41,527 bases of DNA from positions 1-41,527 of the forward strand of contig CBDBQB010000021.1 in NCBI GenBank assembly GCA_965209105.1, given 5' to 3'. This document shows, in pieces, positions 7,609-16,108 of this stretch; the stretch's first letter is position 1, and each line of letters opens with the position of its first letter. Under the pieces are notes generated by a model, which saw only the letters and a list, made by a program, of their open reading frames with translations, did no database searches and was not told the origin of the DNA. This stretch comes from JAAELZ01 sp965209105. GTDB lineage: Bacteria > Pseudomonadota > Gammaproteobacteria > Arenicellales > Poriferihabitantaceae. Both the position numbers and the translations under genes were made by a program.

Positions 7609-9009
7609 TTATGAAGTCTCATTGGGGCGGTCTGATAGCGCTTGAGTGGCCATCTTGCTGGGTTCCACTTTAAAGTAATGCTCTAAGGCCTCTCGTGCAA
7701 ATCGGACGGACTTGACGTACCATTTTTCTTTATTAATACAGAGCATAGCATAGGCGATTTTTTTTGTGCCTCTTGCACCGTAACCGATAAACCAATCATA
7801 GCTACCTTTGGGGCTTGTGCCACTTAAATGCCCCGATTTTCCGCCGATAATAACGTCACTGTATTTTTTCGAGACGAAAGTGCGGAAGGTTTTTCGTCCG
7901 GTACCCTCGGTCATGGTCGCGCGCATTAATTTCTGCATTGCATTGGCAGTTTTATCACTCAGCACACTGATGGTTCGCGGCTTATCAAATGAATACAGCA
8001 CTTCCTTATCTGAATTGGTTACGCTTTCAACTAGACTGGGCGCGATCAGCTTGCCGCCATTGGCGATGGCAGCCGCCAACACTGCACCGTGTATTGGGCT
8101 GAGCGTGCTGCGCCGTGTATATCCAGAACCTGCCTCAGCAGCTTGCCATTGGTCGCTAGGGTCTATCGTAAAATGACCATTATCAAAGTCGAAATCTGCG
8201 ACAAACTTAGCATTAAAGCCAAATCGCTCGGCGTAAGCGAGTAGCGTTTCACCCCCGAGCTGGTCTGCGCCTAAGCGTCCAAAAATCGGGTTCACAGATT
8301 TAGCAAAAGCAGTTTTAAGACTCATCCGGCGCGTCCATTTATTTTCTTTTATATCAAACACTTGGCGCTTGTACAAGGAGGTAGACTTGCCATTAAATGC
8401 GTATACCGTCTCGGGATTTGCAATACCTTCTTCGAGCGCCGCTGCCGCAGTAATCATTTTAAATGTTGAAGCGGCGGGATAGGTTGCGCGAAAAGCCAGT
8501 GCTGCGCTTTGCTGCTGGTCTCTGCGACTGGTTGACAAGGCCAATACTTTGCCGGTATCGGGCTCAATGGCGACGAAAACACCATAGTCCGGGTTGTAGC
8601 GAGCTAGACGGGCGTCTGCCCATTGCTGCAGATTTTGATCAATCGTGTAGTGAATGAATAAATCCTGATTGTTGTATCCAAGGTGTGAGGGGAACTCTCC
8701 TGCTTCAATGTAATCGCTTAGGGCATCGCGCAGGAAGGCTTTATTAAGCTTTAGCTCTTTGGATATTTCCGCGGATTCGCGGGTGAAAAGTCGACGAATA
8801 AAACCGGTACGCACATCGATCTGATCAGGCTGATAGGTTTGACTTTGAATAAGTACGGCTTGTTCTCCTGGCCGCCATTGATTGGCGATCAAAACAACAG
8901 CAAGTGTCAGACATGCGCCCGCAAATATATTGAGTCCTTTGCGCTGGCGCTTTCGACGCAAAATAGCGCTGGGGGTTGCGATGATGAATTCCTTGGATTG
9001 ATTAAACAT
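7609..9009 (-). CDS. Minimal penicillin-binding transpeptidase-domain protein
   Basis: The protein has a cytoplasmic N-terminus, a membrane anchor at about residues 27-42, a short linker, then a penicillin-binding transpeptidase domain. Active-site motifs are STFK (Ser181, Lys184), SVN (238-240) and KSG (391-393), the last replacing the usual KTG. No glycosyltransferase domain or long dimerisation domain is present, so it resembles a short class B PBP or FtsI-type domain rather than a full PBP2/3. It probably acts on peptidoglycan in the periplasm. A longer frame starts at 9069, but ATG at 9009 (466 residues) overlaps the upstream stop by a few bases, typical of coupled genes. Exact role unknown. 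Confidence 0.85.
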   Translation of the reverse strand: MFNQSKEFIIATPSAILRRKRQRKGLNIFAGACLTLAVVLIANQWRPGEQAVLIQSQTYQPDQIDVRTGFIRRLFTRESAEISKELKLNKAFLRDALSDYIEAGEFPSHLGYNNQDLFIHYTIDQNLQQWADARLARYNPDYGVFVAIEPDTGKVLALSTSRRDQQQSAALAFRATYPAASTFKMITAAAALEEGIANPETVYAFNGKSTSLYKRQVFDIKENKWTRRMSLKTAFAKSVNPIFGRLGADQLGGETLLAYAERFGFNAKFVADFDFDNGHFTIDPSDQWQAAEAGSGYTRRSTLSPIHGAVLAAAIANGGKLIAPSLVESVTNSDKEVLYSFDKPRTISVLSDKTANAMQKLMRATMTEGTGRKTFRTFVSKKYSDVIIGGKSGHLSGTSPKGSYDWFIGYGARGTKKIAYAMLCINKEKWYVKSVRFAREALEHYFKVEPSKMATQALSDRPNETS

Positions 9010-9706
9010 GATGATTAAGGAGTAGATCTTTAGCGGCATTAATTTGTGCTGCGAGATAACCAGAACCACCCCGGTCAGGGTGCATCTTTTGCATCAGTTT
9101 TTTATGTGCTCTTTTGATTTCGCCAGCTGTTGCGCCGACTTTCAAATTGAGTATTTCGTAGGCCTGATCAACGCTGATGTCTGAGTGGGGGGCAGAGGAC
9201 GAATGCTGGTTTGCGCCCGGCGCGCCACCGGCGTGTTGAGATAAGATATAGGCATTGACCGCTGCGCGGCTTTGAAAATCTTCTTTGACTTCAATCAACA
9301 AGCGATTGAGCTGCGCTTCATTAAGCGTTGACAAGCGGGAATGCTCAAATTCTCCCCGTGTAACCAGAGCGTCTAAGCGTCGTGTGCCGAGGTCATATTC
9401 AACGATAAGCCACTGGGTAGTCAGCGTGGTTGGGCCAAATTTTTGACCGGCAAATCGTCCGACGATGCCGATTAAACCCTTGAAAGCGATGAGGCGATGG
9501 ATAAACGGGATAGCTGCCGAGATCGCCGCAAATATGAGCGGAATTCTGCCCGTCACGACCAATAGCAGTAAGGCGATTGCGATGCCGTACAGCAATGCCG
9601 ATTTTATCGCGCTATTTCGTCTGGCATCCGGTGCCTTGGCGTACCACGACATCGCCCACATGAGGCCAGCAAGAATGAGAACGCCAAGAAGTAATTTACC
9701 CGCCAT
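9002..9706 (-). CDS. Membrane-anchored J-domain (DnaJ-like) protein
   Basis: The C-terminal 55 residues form a J-domain: QAYEILNLKVGATAGEIKRA, then the essential HPD tripeptide at 209-211 in MQKMHPDRGG. The N-terminus has hydrophobic segments at about residues 4-20 and 35-52, with another at 57-70, so it is a membrane protein with the J-domain probably in the cytoplasm, similar in layout to Tim14-like J-proteins. It would stimulate a DnaK-type ATPase near the membrane. The central part (about 85-160) has no motif I recognise. It overlaps the transpeptidase gene by 8 bases and is likely the first gene of the operon running to 5855. Confidence 0.85.
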   Translation of the reverse strand: MAGKLLLGVLILAGLMWAMSWYAKAPDARRNSAIKSALLYGIAIALLLLVVTGRIPLIFAAISAAIPFIHRLIAFKGLIGIVGRFAGQKFGPTTLTTQWLIVEYDLGTRRLDALVTRGEFEHSRLSTLNEAQLNRLLIEVKEDFQSRAAVNAYILSQHAGGAPGANQHSSSAPHSDISVDQAYEILNLKVGATAGEIKRAHKKLMQKMHPDRGGSGYLAAQINAAKDLLLNHHV

Positions 9707-9735
9707 TTAACATCGCTTGGTGCGAGAATTTATGT

Positions 9736-10863
9736 TCATGAGCGCTCATGTAAAATGCGTAATACGCGGCGCAAGGGTTCGGCAGCCCCCCACAATAGCT
9801 GATCGCCAGCGGTAAAGGCACTTAAGTAATCATTGCCCATTTGCATTTTACGCAATCGCCCAACAGGAACCGTCAAAGACCCGCTCACATAAGCGGGTGT
9901 CAATCGCTGCTGAGAGGCTGTGCTTACATTGGGCACAACTTCGGTCCATTCGCTGCCTTCTCGCAGGATATCTTCTATCTCATCAAGCGGTAAATCACGT
10001 TTCAATTTTACGGTGAGCGCCTGTGCATGAGAGCGCATTGCGCCGATACGCACGCAAAGGCCGTCAATGGGAATGAGTTGCTCGCCGGAACGACCCAAAA
10101 TCTTATTGGTTTCCGTCGACGCTTTCCACTCTTCACGGCTAATGCCATTGTCTAAGTCACTGTCTATCCAAGGAATTAAGCTACCGGCCAAGGGGACTGG
10201 CCAATTTTCATTCGGATAGTCTTCACTGTTTAAGGTGGCGGTCACCTTTTTGTCGATCTCCAGAATTGATGCGCCGGGGTCTGACATTAAATCCGATACT
10301 GAATCGCTTAAAACACCCATCTGGCTGATCAATTCACGCATGGCCTGCGCGCCTGCACCTGACGCCGCTTGGTAGGTCATGGCGCTCATCCATTCAATTT
10401 CACCCGCGCGAAATAAGCCACCCATCGCCATCAGCATCAGACTGACCGTACAATTTCCGCCAATGAGTTCGGTGACGCCGCGATCCAAACCTTGGTCAAT
10501 GATATCTCTGTTAACCGGGTCTAAAATGATTAATGCATCGTCGTTCATTCGTAGCGTGGATGCCGCATCGATCCAATAGCCTTTCCAGCCTGCTCGGCGC
10601 AATTGTGGGAAAACTTTTTGGGTGTAATCCCCCCCTTGGCAAGTGACGATAGCATCCATTGAGGCGAGCGTGTCTAGGTCATAAGCATCGACGAGATCGG
10701 GGCAAGTGATGCCAACGTCCGGTGCTTTTAGGCCGATTTGCGACGTCGTGAAAAATGTCGCTTCGTCAATAAACGAGAAGTCATTTTCGTTGCGCATCCG
10801 TTCGAGTAAAACTGATCCGACCATGCCGCGCCATCCGACGAAGCCAACACGTTTAAATTTCAT
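9736..10863 (-). CDS. asd: Aspartate-semialdehyde dehydrogenase
   Basis: Asd reduces aspartyl phosphate to aspartate semialdehyde, the branch point for lysine, diaminopimelate, methionine and threonine. The NADP-binding start KRVGFVGWRGMVGSVL and the catalytic Cys138 in IGGNCTVSLMLMA are present, followed by YQAASGAGAQAMREL. RIGAMRSHAQALTVKL holds the conserved active-site His and Arg. At 375 residues it fits the long Gram-negative subgroup. Upstream is the 260-base divergent gap before ilvI, which must hold both promoters. Confidence 0.96.
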   Translation of the reverse strand: MKFKRVGFVGWRGMVGSVLLERMRNENDFSFIDEATFFTTSQIGLKAPDVGITCPDLVDAYDLDTLASMDAIVTCQGGDYTQKVFPQLRRAGWKGYWIDAASTLRMNDDALIILDPVNRDIIDQGLDRGVTELIGGNCTVSLMLMAMGGLFRAGEIEWMSAMTYQAASGAGAQAMRELISQMGVLSDSVSDLMSDPGASILEIDKKVTATLNSEDYPNENWPVPLAGSLIPWIDSDLDNGISREEWKASTETNKILGRSGEQLIPIDGLCVRIGAMRSHAQALTVKLKRDLPLDEIEDILREGSEWTEVVPNVSTASQQRLTPAYVSGSLTVPVGRLRKMQMGNDYLSAFTAGDQLLWGAAEPLRRVLRILHERS

Positions 10864-11123
10864 GGTGTGCGGGGAAATTAGGGTGGTAAATATTAAGGAT
10901 TGATTATAGACAAATTCTTTATCAGATAGGGTGGCAAAAACATTAAATAGTCAAAATCTGTGGGCCATTTGGGGGGCATTCATAAAGGGTCATTGATGTT
11001 GGCTTTGTTTTAAGGTAAAAACGCGTGTCTTGGTCGATTTATCGAATGTTGGGTTAGGCTCACTCAGGCTGCACCACAACATCGATTGCTCGATCGCTCA
11101 ATAAGCAGTTGTAATATAAATAC

Positions 11124-12842
11124 ATGAGGTCGGAATTGGAACTCACTGGCGCGGAAATTGTGGTGCAGAGTTTGGTTGATGAAGGCGTAGAATTCGTCTT
11201 TGGTTATCCCGGTGGCGCAACATTGCATATCTATGATGCAATCTATAACCATAATGGGGTTAAGCATATATTGACCCGTCACGAGCAGGGGGCGGCGCAT
11301 GCTGCGGATGGTTATGCGCGTTCGACGGGCAAAACCGGCGTGGTGTTGGCCACTTCAGGTCCAGGTGCCACCAACCTAGTAACGGGGATTGCGACCGCCC
11401 ATATGGATTCCATTCCCATGGTGATAGTGACCGGCCAAGTCATGACGAGTCTAATCGGCAATGATGCGTTTCAAGAAGCGGACATAGTGGGGATTACACG
11501 GCCGTGCGTGAAGCATAACGTGTTGGTAAATGACGTTAAAGATATTGCAACAGCTATTAAAAAGGCGTTTTATATCGCTGAGACCGGACGCCCCGGTCCA
11601 GTGCTGGTCGATATACCCAAGGATTTGACCGCGCAAAAAACGAATTATATTTATCCCAAAGAAGTCTCTCTACGCTCATATCAGCCGATTGTAAAAGGCG
11701 ATCAACAGCAAGTTCTGCGCGGGCTTAAGCTTTTGCTGGACGCACAGCGGCCAATTATATATGTCGGTGGTGGCGCAGTGCTCTCAAACGCCTATAAAGA
11801 AATAACAGAATTCTCTAGATCCATCGGCGCCCCGGTGACCAATACGCTGATGGGCCTAGGTGCCTTTCCAGCGAGTGACCCTCAGTTTATCGGGATGCTC
11901 GGCATGCATGGTACCTATGAAGCCAATATGGCAATGCACGAAGCGGATTTGATTTTCGCAGTCGGCGCGCGTTTTGACGATCGAGTAACTGGCGACCTAA
12001 AAAAATTCTCTCCCAAGGCAAGTGTTGTTCATATTGATATTGATCCCTCTTCCATCAGCAAAAACGTTAAGACGGAAGTACCGATTATTGGCGACGTGAA
12101 AGTCGTGATCGGACAATTCTTGACTGAACTCAAAACAATGCCCAAGCCCGACCCGAAGCGGATTGCGCCGTGGTGGCAGCAAGTGGACGAATGGAGGGGC
12201 TTGGACAGTCTATGCTTTGATACCCAATCAGAGATAATCAAACCACAACAGGTCATTAAATCCTTATGTGAAGTGACCCAAGGCCAAGCCTTTGTCACCT
12301 CGGATGTGGGTCAACATCAGATGTGGGCGGCGCAATATTATGATTTCGATCAGCCCAGGCGCTGGATTAATTCAGGTGGCTTAGGGACGATGGGCTTCGG
12401 TTTGCCCGCTGCGATGGGGGTTCAATTTGGTAATCCGGGTGCGGAAGTTGCCTGCGTGACGGGGGATGGCAGTATTTTAATGTGTATACAAGAACTGGCG
12501 ACTTGCTTGCAATATGGTTTGCCCGTGAAAGTTATTTGTTTGAATAATCGTTATTTGGGAATGGTTCGACAGTGGCAGGAGTTTTTCTACGAGCGGCGGT
12601 ATTCTCAAACTTATATGGAGTCAATGCCAGATTTCGTCAAGCTGGCGGAGAGCTTTGGCCATGTTGGCATGCAGATCGATAAGCCAGGTGATGTTCACGG
12701 CGCACTTAAAGAAGCCTTTGCGCTCAAGGATCGTTTGGTATTTATGGATATTATTACCGATCAAGGAGAAAATGTGTTTCCGATGATTCCTGCGGGCGCT
12801 GGACATGCCGAGATGGTGATGTCGCCAGAGGTGAAGACATGA
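11124..12842 (+). CDS. ilvI: Acetolactate synthase, large (catalytic) subunit
   Basis: This ThDP enzyme joins pyruvate with pyruvate or 2-ketobutyrate, the first common step of valine, leucine and isoleucine synthesis. The N-terminal domain has FGYPGGATLHIYDA and the catalytic Glu in RHEQGAAHAADGYAR. The C-terminal ThDP-binding motif begins GDGSILM and ends in LNN. At 572 residues it is normal length. ATG 11124 has a weak ribosome site; no other start fits better. Its TGA overlaps the ilvH ATG (ATGA), so the subunits are translationally coupled. I saw no leader peptide rich in branched-chain codons in the upstream gap. Confidence 0.96.
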   Translation: MRSELELTGAEIVVQSLVDEGVEFVFGYPGGATLHIYDAIYNHNGVKHILTRHEQGAAHAADGYARSTGKTGVVLATSGPGATNLVTGIATAHMDSIPMVIVTGQVMTSLIGNDAFQEADIVGITRPCVKHNVLVNDVKDIATAIKKAFYIAETGRPGPVLVDIPKDLTAQKTNYIYPKEVSLRSYQPIVKGDQQQVLRGLKLLLDAQRPIIYVGGGAVLSNAYKEITEFSRSIGAPVTNTLMGLGAFPASDPQFIGMLGMHGTYEANMAMHEADLIFAVGARFDDRVTGDLKKFSPKASVVHIDIDPSSISKNVKTEVPIIGDVKVVIGQFLTELKTMPKPDPKRIAPWWQQVDEWRGLDSLCFDTQSEIIKPQQVIKSLCEVTQGQAFVTSDVGQHQMWAAQYYDFDQPRRWINSGGLGTMGFGLPAAMGVQFGNPGAEVACVTGDGSILMCIQELATCLQYGLPVKVICLNNRYLGMVRQWQEFFYERRYSQTYMESMPDFVKLAESFGHVGMQIDKPGDVHGALKEAFALKDRLVFMDIITDQGENVFPMIPAGAGHAEMVMSPEVKT

Positions 12843-13327
12843 GGCGGATAATTTCCGTATTGCTGGAAAATGAATCCGGCGCTTTATCTAGAGTCTCCGG
12901 TTTGTTTTTTGCCAGAGGGTACAATATTGAAAGCCTAACGGTGGCCGCAACCGAAGACCCAACGTTGTCGCGGATGACAATTGTCTCGTATGGAGACGAA
13001 GCAAAAATTGAGCAAATACTTAAACAACTCAATAAGTTAATTGAAGTTGTTAAAGTGGTGGACATTACCGAAGGCGCGCACTTAGAGCGCGAAATAGTGC
13101 TGGTTAAAGTAAACGCTGGAACAAACGACGCACGCGAAGAAATGATGCGCCTAATTAAAATTTTTAAGGGTAAAATAGTCGACGTTACCGAAACGACTTA
13201 TACCCTAGAGATGACGGGTGATTCAGCTAAAATCTCTTCGTTTATGGAGGGCCTCAAGAACACCCAAATATTGGAGACGGTGCGTTCTGGTATTACCGGC
13301 ATTAGCCGCGGGAAAAAAACTCTGTGA
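12839..13327 (+). CDS. ilvH: Acetolactate synthase, small (regulatory) subunit
   Basis: IlvH activates the large subunit and gives feedback sensitivity to valine. The N-terminal ACT domain reads RRIISVLLENESGALSRVSG, then FFARGYNIESLTV and the TEDPTLSRMTIV strand. The C-terminal domain (about 80-162) contains REIVLVKVNA and ends in RSGITGISRG. At 162 residues it matches the family. The 4-base overlap with ilvI supports equal expression of both subunits. Confidence 0.96.
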   Translation: MRRIISVLLENESGALSRVSGLFFARGYNIESLTVAATEDPTLSRMTIVSYGDEAKIEQILKQLNKLIEVVKVVDITEGAHLEREIVLVKVNAGTNDAREEMMRLIKIFKGKIVDVTETTYTLEMTGDSAKISSFMEGLKNTQILETVRSGITGISRGKKTL

Positions 13328-13357
13328 GCGTGATCCAGACAATAGACAAAGTATCCC

Positions 13358-13409
13358 GTCAACGAACAAACTTATCGAGCAACAACTCACCCTTTCTTTG
13401 CTCGTTGAC
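13358..13409 (+). promoter_or_regulatory. 13-bp inverted repeat between ilvH and ilvC
   Basis: GTCAACGAACAAA (13358-13370) pairs with TTTGCTCGTTGAC (13397-13409) at 12 of 13 positions. An alternative short pairing, CGAGC (13376-13380) with GCTCG (13400-13404), would exclude the long stem. No T-run follows, so it is not a simple terminator. TTGACT at 13405-13410 could be a -35 box for ilvC. The ilvC ribosome site, GGAG, lies about 8 bases before its ATG. Role is inferred only. Confidence 0.45.
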
Positions 13410-13461
13410 TATTTAAATTTATATTTATTTACCCTTTTACGCTGTAAAATTTGGAGACACA

Positions 13462-14478
13462 ATGAAAGTTTATTACGACAAAGACGCAAATCTTGATGTG
13501 CTACAAGGCAAGAAAATTGCGGTTTTAGGTTATGGTTCGCAAGGTCATGCTCATGCAAATAATTTAAAGGACAGCGGCATGGACGTTGTCGTGGGGCTGC
13601 GTCAAGGATCAAATTCGATTAAGAAGGCTGAATCAGCAGGTTTAACCGTGACCTCAGTCGGCGAAGCGGTGGCGCAATCAGACATTGTCATGGTTTTATT
13701 ACCCGACGAAAATCAAGCGAGTATTTACGCTTCAGAGATAAAAGATAATTTAAAGCAAGGTGCAGGCCTTGCCTTTGCGCATGGTTTAAATATCCATTTT
13801 GACTACATCCAACCACGCGAAGATATCGATGTCTTCATGATCGCCCCCAAAGGCCCTGGGCATTTGGTTCGTTCAACCTACCAAGCGGGCGGCGGCGTGC
13901 CGTGTTTAGTTGCGGTGGCGCAAGATAGCTCGGGAACAGCCTTAGAACTTGCCATTGCCTATGCCTCTGCAGTCGGTGGCGGACGTGCTGGCATCATCGA
14001 GACGACCTTTAAAGATGAAACTGAAACCGATTTATTTGGTGAGCAAGCCGTGCTTTGCGGAGGCACCACGGCGCTGGTTCAAGCAGGGTTTGAAACCTTG
14101 GTCGAGGCGGGTTATCCCGAGGAGATGGCATACTTTGAGTGTTTGCACGAACTTAAATTAATTGTCGATTTAATGTATGAGGGGGGTATCGCGAATATGC
14201 GTTACTCAATTTCAAATACCGCAGAATTTGGCGACTTAACGCGTGGCCCGCGCGTGGTAAATGAACAAACGAAGGCCGAAATGAAAAAGATTCTCCACGA
14301 AATTCAGTCGGGTAAATTTGTCAAAGAATTTATGGAAGACAATGCGCAGGGTGGGAAGGTCTTTCCAGAATTGCGCGCTAAAGCAGCGGATCATCAAATC
14401 GAAAAGGTGGGTGCCAAATTACGCGGGATGATGCCTTGGATTGAAGCAGGAAAAATTGTTGATAAAGCCAAGAATTAA
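13462..14478 (+). CDS. ilvC: Ketol-acid reductoisomerase (class I)
   Basis: IlvC isomerises and reduces acetolactate or acetohydroxybutyrate to the dihydroxy acids, using Mg2+ and NADPH. The Rossmann motif GYGSQGHAHANNL is followed by VGLRQGSNS, the NADPH-specificity loop. The catalytic domain shows DETETDLFGEQAVLCGG, with metal-binding acids, and the later YECLHELKLIVDLMYEGG. At 338 residues it is the short class I form. It follows ilvI-ilvH after 134 bases and is closed by a strong terminator at 14500. Confidence 0.97.
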   Translation: MKVYYDKDANLDVLQGKKIAVLGYGSQGHAHANNLKDSGMDVVVGLRQGSNSIKKAESAGLTVTSVGEAVAQSDIVMVLLPDENQASIYASEIKDNLKQGAGLAFAHGLNIHFDYIQPREDIDVFMIAPKGPGHLVRSTYQAGGGVPCLVAVAQDSSGTALELAIAYASAVGGGRAGIIETTFKDETETDLFGEQAVLCGGTTALVQAGFETLVEAGYPEEMAYFECLHELKLIVDLMYEGGIANMRYSISNTAEFGDLTRGPRVVNEQTKAEMKKILHEIQSGKFVKEFMEDNAQGGKVFPELRAKAADHQIEKVGAKLRGMMPWIEAGKIVDKAKN

Positions 14479-14499
14479 GGTATGACTGGCTATATACAA

Positions 14500-14525
14500 A
14501 GGGTGGTGCAAACCGCCCTTTTTTT
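14500..14525 (+). terminator. Rho-independent terminator after ilvC
   Basis: AGGGTGGT pairs with ACCGCCCT around a GCAA tetraloop (8 pairs, one G-U), followed at once by seven T residues. This is a textbook intrinsic terminator 22 bases after the ilvC stop. It separates the ilv operon from psd. Confidence 0.92.
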
Positions 14526-14540
14526 GTGGAGCGCTGATCG

Positions 14541-15188
14541 ATGAATAAATCTAAACACTATCCAATCATTGCAAGAGAGGGGTGGGAGCGATTAGCAATC
14601 GCTTTGTTAGTCAGCCTCATTGCAAGTTTTACCATCGGCGCATGGTCAATAATATTTTGGCTCGCCTTCGCTTTTATGCTGCAGTTTTTTCGCGATCCCC
14701 CTAGACAGATCATGGCTGCAGACGGCGAGATTGTCGCCCCGGCAAGCGGCAAAATAATCAAAATTGAGCAGGTTGATGATCCCTACCTAGATCGCCCAAG
14801 CTTAAAGATCAGTATTTTTATGAATGTGTTTTCAGTGCATTCAAATCTGGTGCCCATCAGTGGCAAGATTAAAACGCAGTGGTATTCCCCAGGAAAATTT
14901 TTAAATGCTGCGGTCGATAAGGCCTCGAGTGAAAATGAGCGGAATGCCTTGTGGGTACAAACGCCCGACAAACAAGACGTGGTATTTGTTCAAGTGGCCG
15001 GACTGATCGCGCGCCGTATATTATGCTATGTCAATGAAGGTGAAGAGGTTGAGGTGGGTGATCGATATGGGTTTATTCGCTTTGGCTCGCGTGTGGATCT
15101 ATATCTACCCAGCGATGCCCAAGTGAACGTAACGTTAGGTCAGTGGGTTAATTCTGGCAATGATAAGATTGCAAGCTTGTCCTCTTGA
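14541..15188 (+). CDS. psd: Phosphatidylserine decarboxylase (short form)
   Basis: Psd decarboxylates phosphatidylserine to phosphatidylethanolamine in the inner membrane. The 215-residue protein is the short type. A hydrophobic anchor (about residues 18-48) is followed by FFRDPPRQI and ISIFMNVFSVHSNLVPISG. The self-cleavage motif appears as GFIRFGSRVDLYLP, where the Gly-Ser bond breaks to form the pyruvoyl group on the small C-terminal chain. The gene starts just after the ilvC terminator and 22 bases before pssA, the enzyme making its substrate. Confidence 0.93.
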   Translation: MNKSKHYPIIAREGWERLAIALLVSLIASFTIGAWSIIFWLAFAFMLQFFRDPPRQIMAADGEIVAPASGKIIKIEQVDDPYLDRPSLKISIFMNVFSVHSNLVPISGKIKTQWYSPGKFLNAAVDKASSENERNALWVQTPDKQDVVFVQVAGLIARRILCYVNEGEEVEVGDRYGFIRFGSRVDLYLPSDAQVNVTLGQWVNSGNDKIASLSS

Positions 15189-15210
15189 AATTATATTCGG
15201 CTGAAAAAAA

Positions 15211-15987
15211 ATGAGTCAATCCACCCCACGTAAAGGCATATATATACTGCCAAGTTTATTTACAACGGCAGGCCTTTTTTTTGGTTTTTACGCGATTATT
15301 TACGCGTCGCGCGGCGCCTTTGATAAAGCCGCCGTCGGTATTTTAATTGCGATGATTATGGATGGATTAGACGGGCGTGTTGCTCGGCTGACGCACACTG
15401 CTTCAGATTTTGGCAAGCAATATGATTCATTGGTCGATTTAGTCGCCTTTGGGCTGGCGCCAGGTTTGGTGGTGTATTTTTGGTCATTGCAACATTTAGG
15501 CAAAACGGGCTGGTTGGTTTCTTTCGTTTACACAGCCGCGACGGCGATAAGGTTGGCTAGATTTAATTCATCAATCGACGACGACAAACATTATTTTACC
15601 GGATTGCCGTCGCCCTCTGCTGCGGCCTTCGTCACGTTTTGGGTTTGGAGCATGCATGAGTTTGAGATTCACGGTGCCAGTATATCCGTGATGAGCGCTT
15701 TGATTGTGCTACTCGCTGGGTTTTTGATGGTCAGTAATATTAAATATCGCAGTTTTAAAGATTTTGATCCAAGGAGTCGTGTACCTTTTGTAATGCTTTT
15801 GGCCGTGGTGTTTGTTTTCGCGTTGATTTCTTTTGACCCGCCCCGAGTCCTGTTCCTAATGGCGGCAGTATTTGCCTTGTCTGGGCCAGTCGCTTGGGTT
15901 TTTAGGTACCGAAAAGGGCAGGAACAGTGGGAACACATTATCGACGAGGTTGAAGAACGCGAAACGCTCGAAAAAGAGGATCAATAA
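15211..15987 (+). CDS. pssA: CDP-diacylglycerol-serine O-phosphatidyltransferase
   Basis: PssA makes phosphatidylserine from CDP-diacylglycerol and serine. The CDP-alcohol phosphotransferase signature (DG, AR, then G and two Asp at fixed spacing) is seen in MDGLDGRVARL, SDFGKQYDSLVD. Several membrane segments follow (for example residues 150-175 and 190-225). The tail is acidic and probably cytoplasmic. At 258 residues it fits the type found in Pseudomonas and Bacillus rather than the E. coli peripheral enzyme. Together with psd it forms a complete phosphatidylethanolamine pathway. Confidence 0.95.
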   Translation: MSQSTPRKGIYILPSLFTTAGLFFGFYAIIYASRGAFDKAAVGILIAMIMDGLDGRVARLTHTASDFGKQYDSLVDLVAFGLAPGLVVYFWSLQHLGKTGWLVSFVYTAATAIRLARFNSSIDDDKHYFTGLPSPSAAAFVTFWVWSMHEFEIHGASISVMSALIVLLAGFLMVSNIKYRSFKDFDPRSRVPFVMLLAVVFVFALISFDPPRVLFLMAAVFALSGPVAWVFRYRKGQEQWEHIIDEVEERETLEKEDQ

Positions 15988-16108
15988 TGCTTATTTATTC
16001 GCGTAAATGTATAAACAAAGACTTATAATATGGATAACAGAAATTGATGCTTTAGATCGGCTAAGATCATTTCCTTATTCTTTTAGGCCAGACAATAGAC
16101 GCTAAAAT

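Noticed and set aside
9010..9069. Longer start of the transpeptidase at 9069
   Set aside because: It lies inside the J-protein gene; ATG 9009 overlapping the stop is the usual coupled arrangement.
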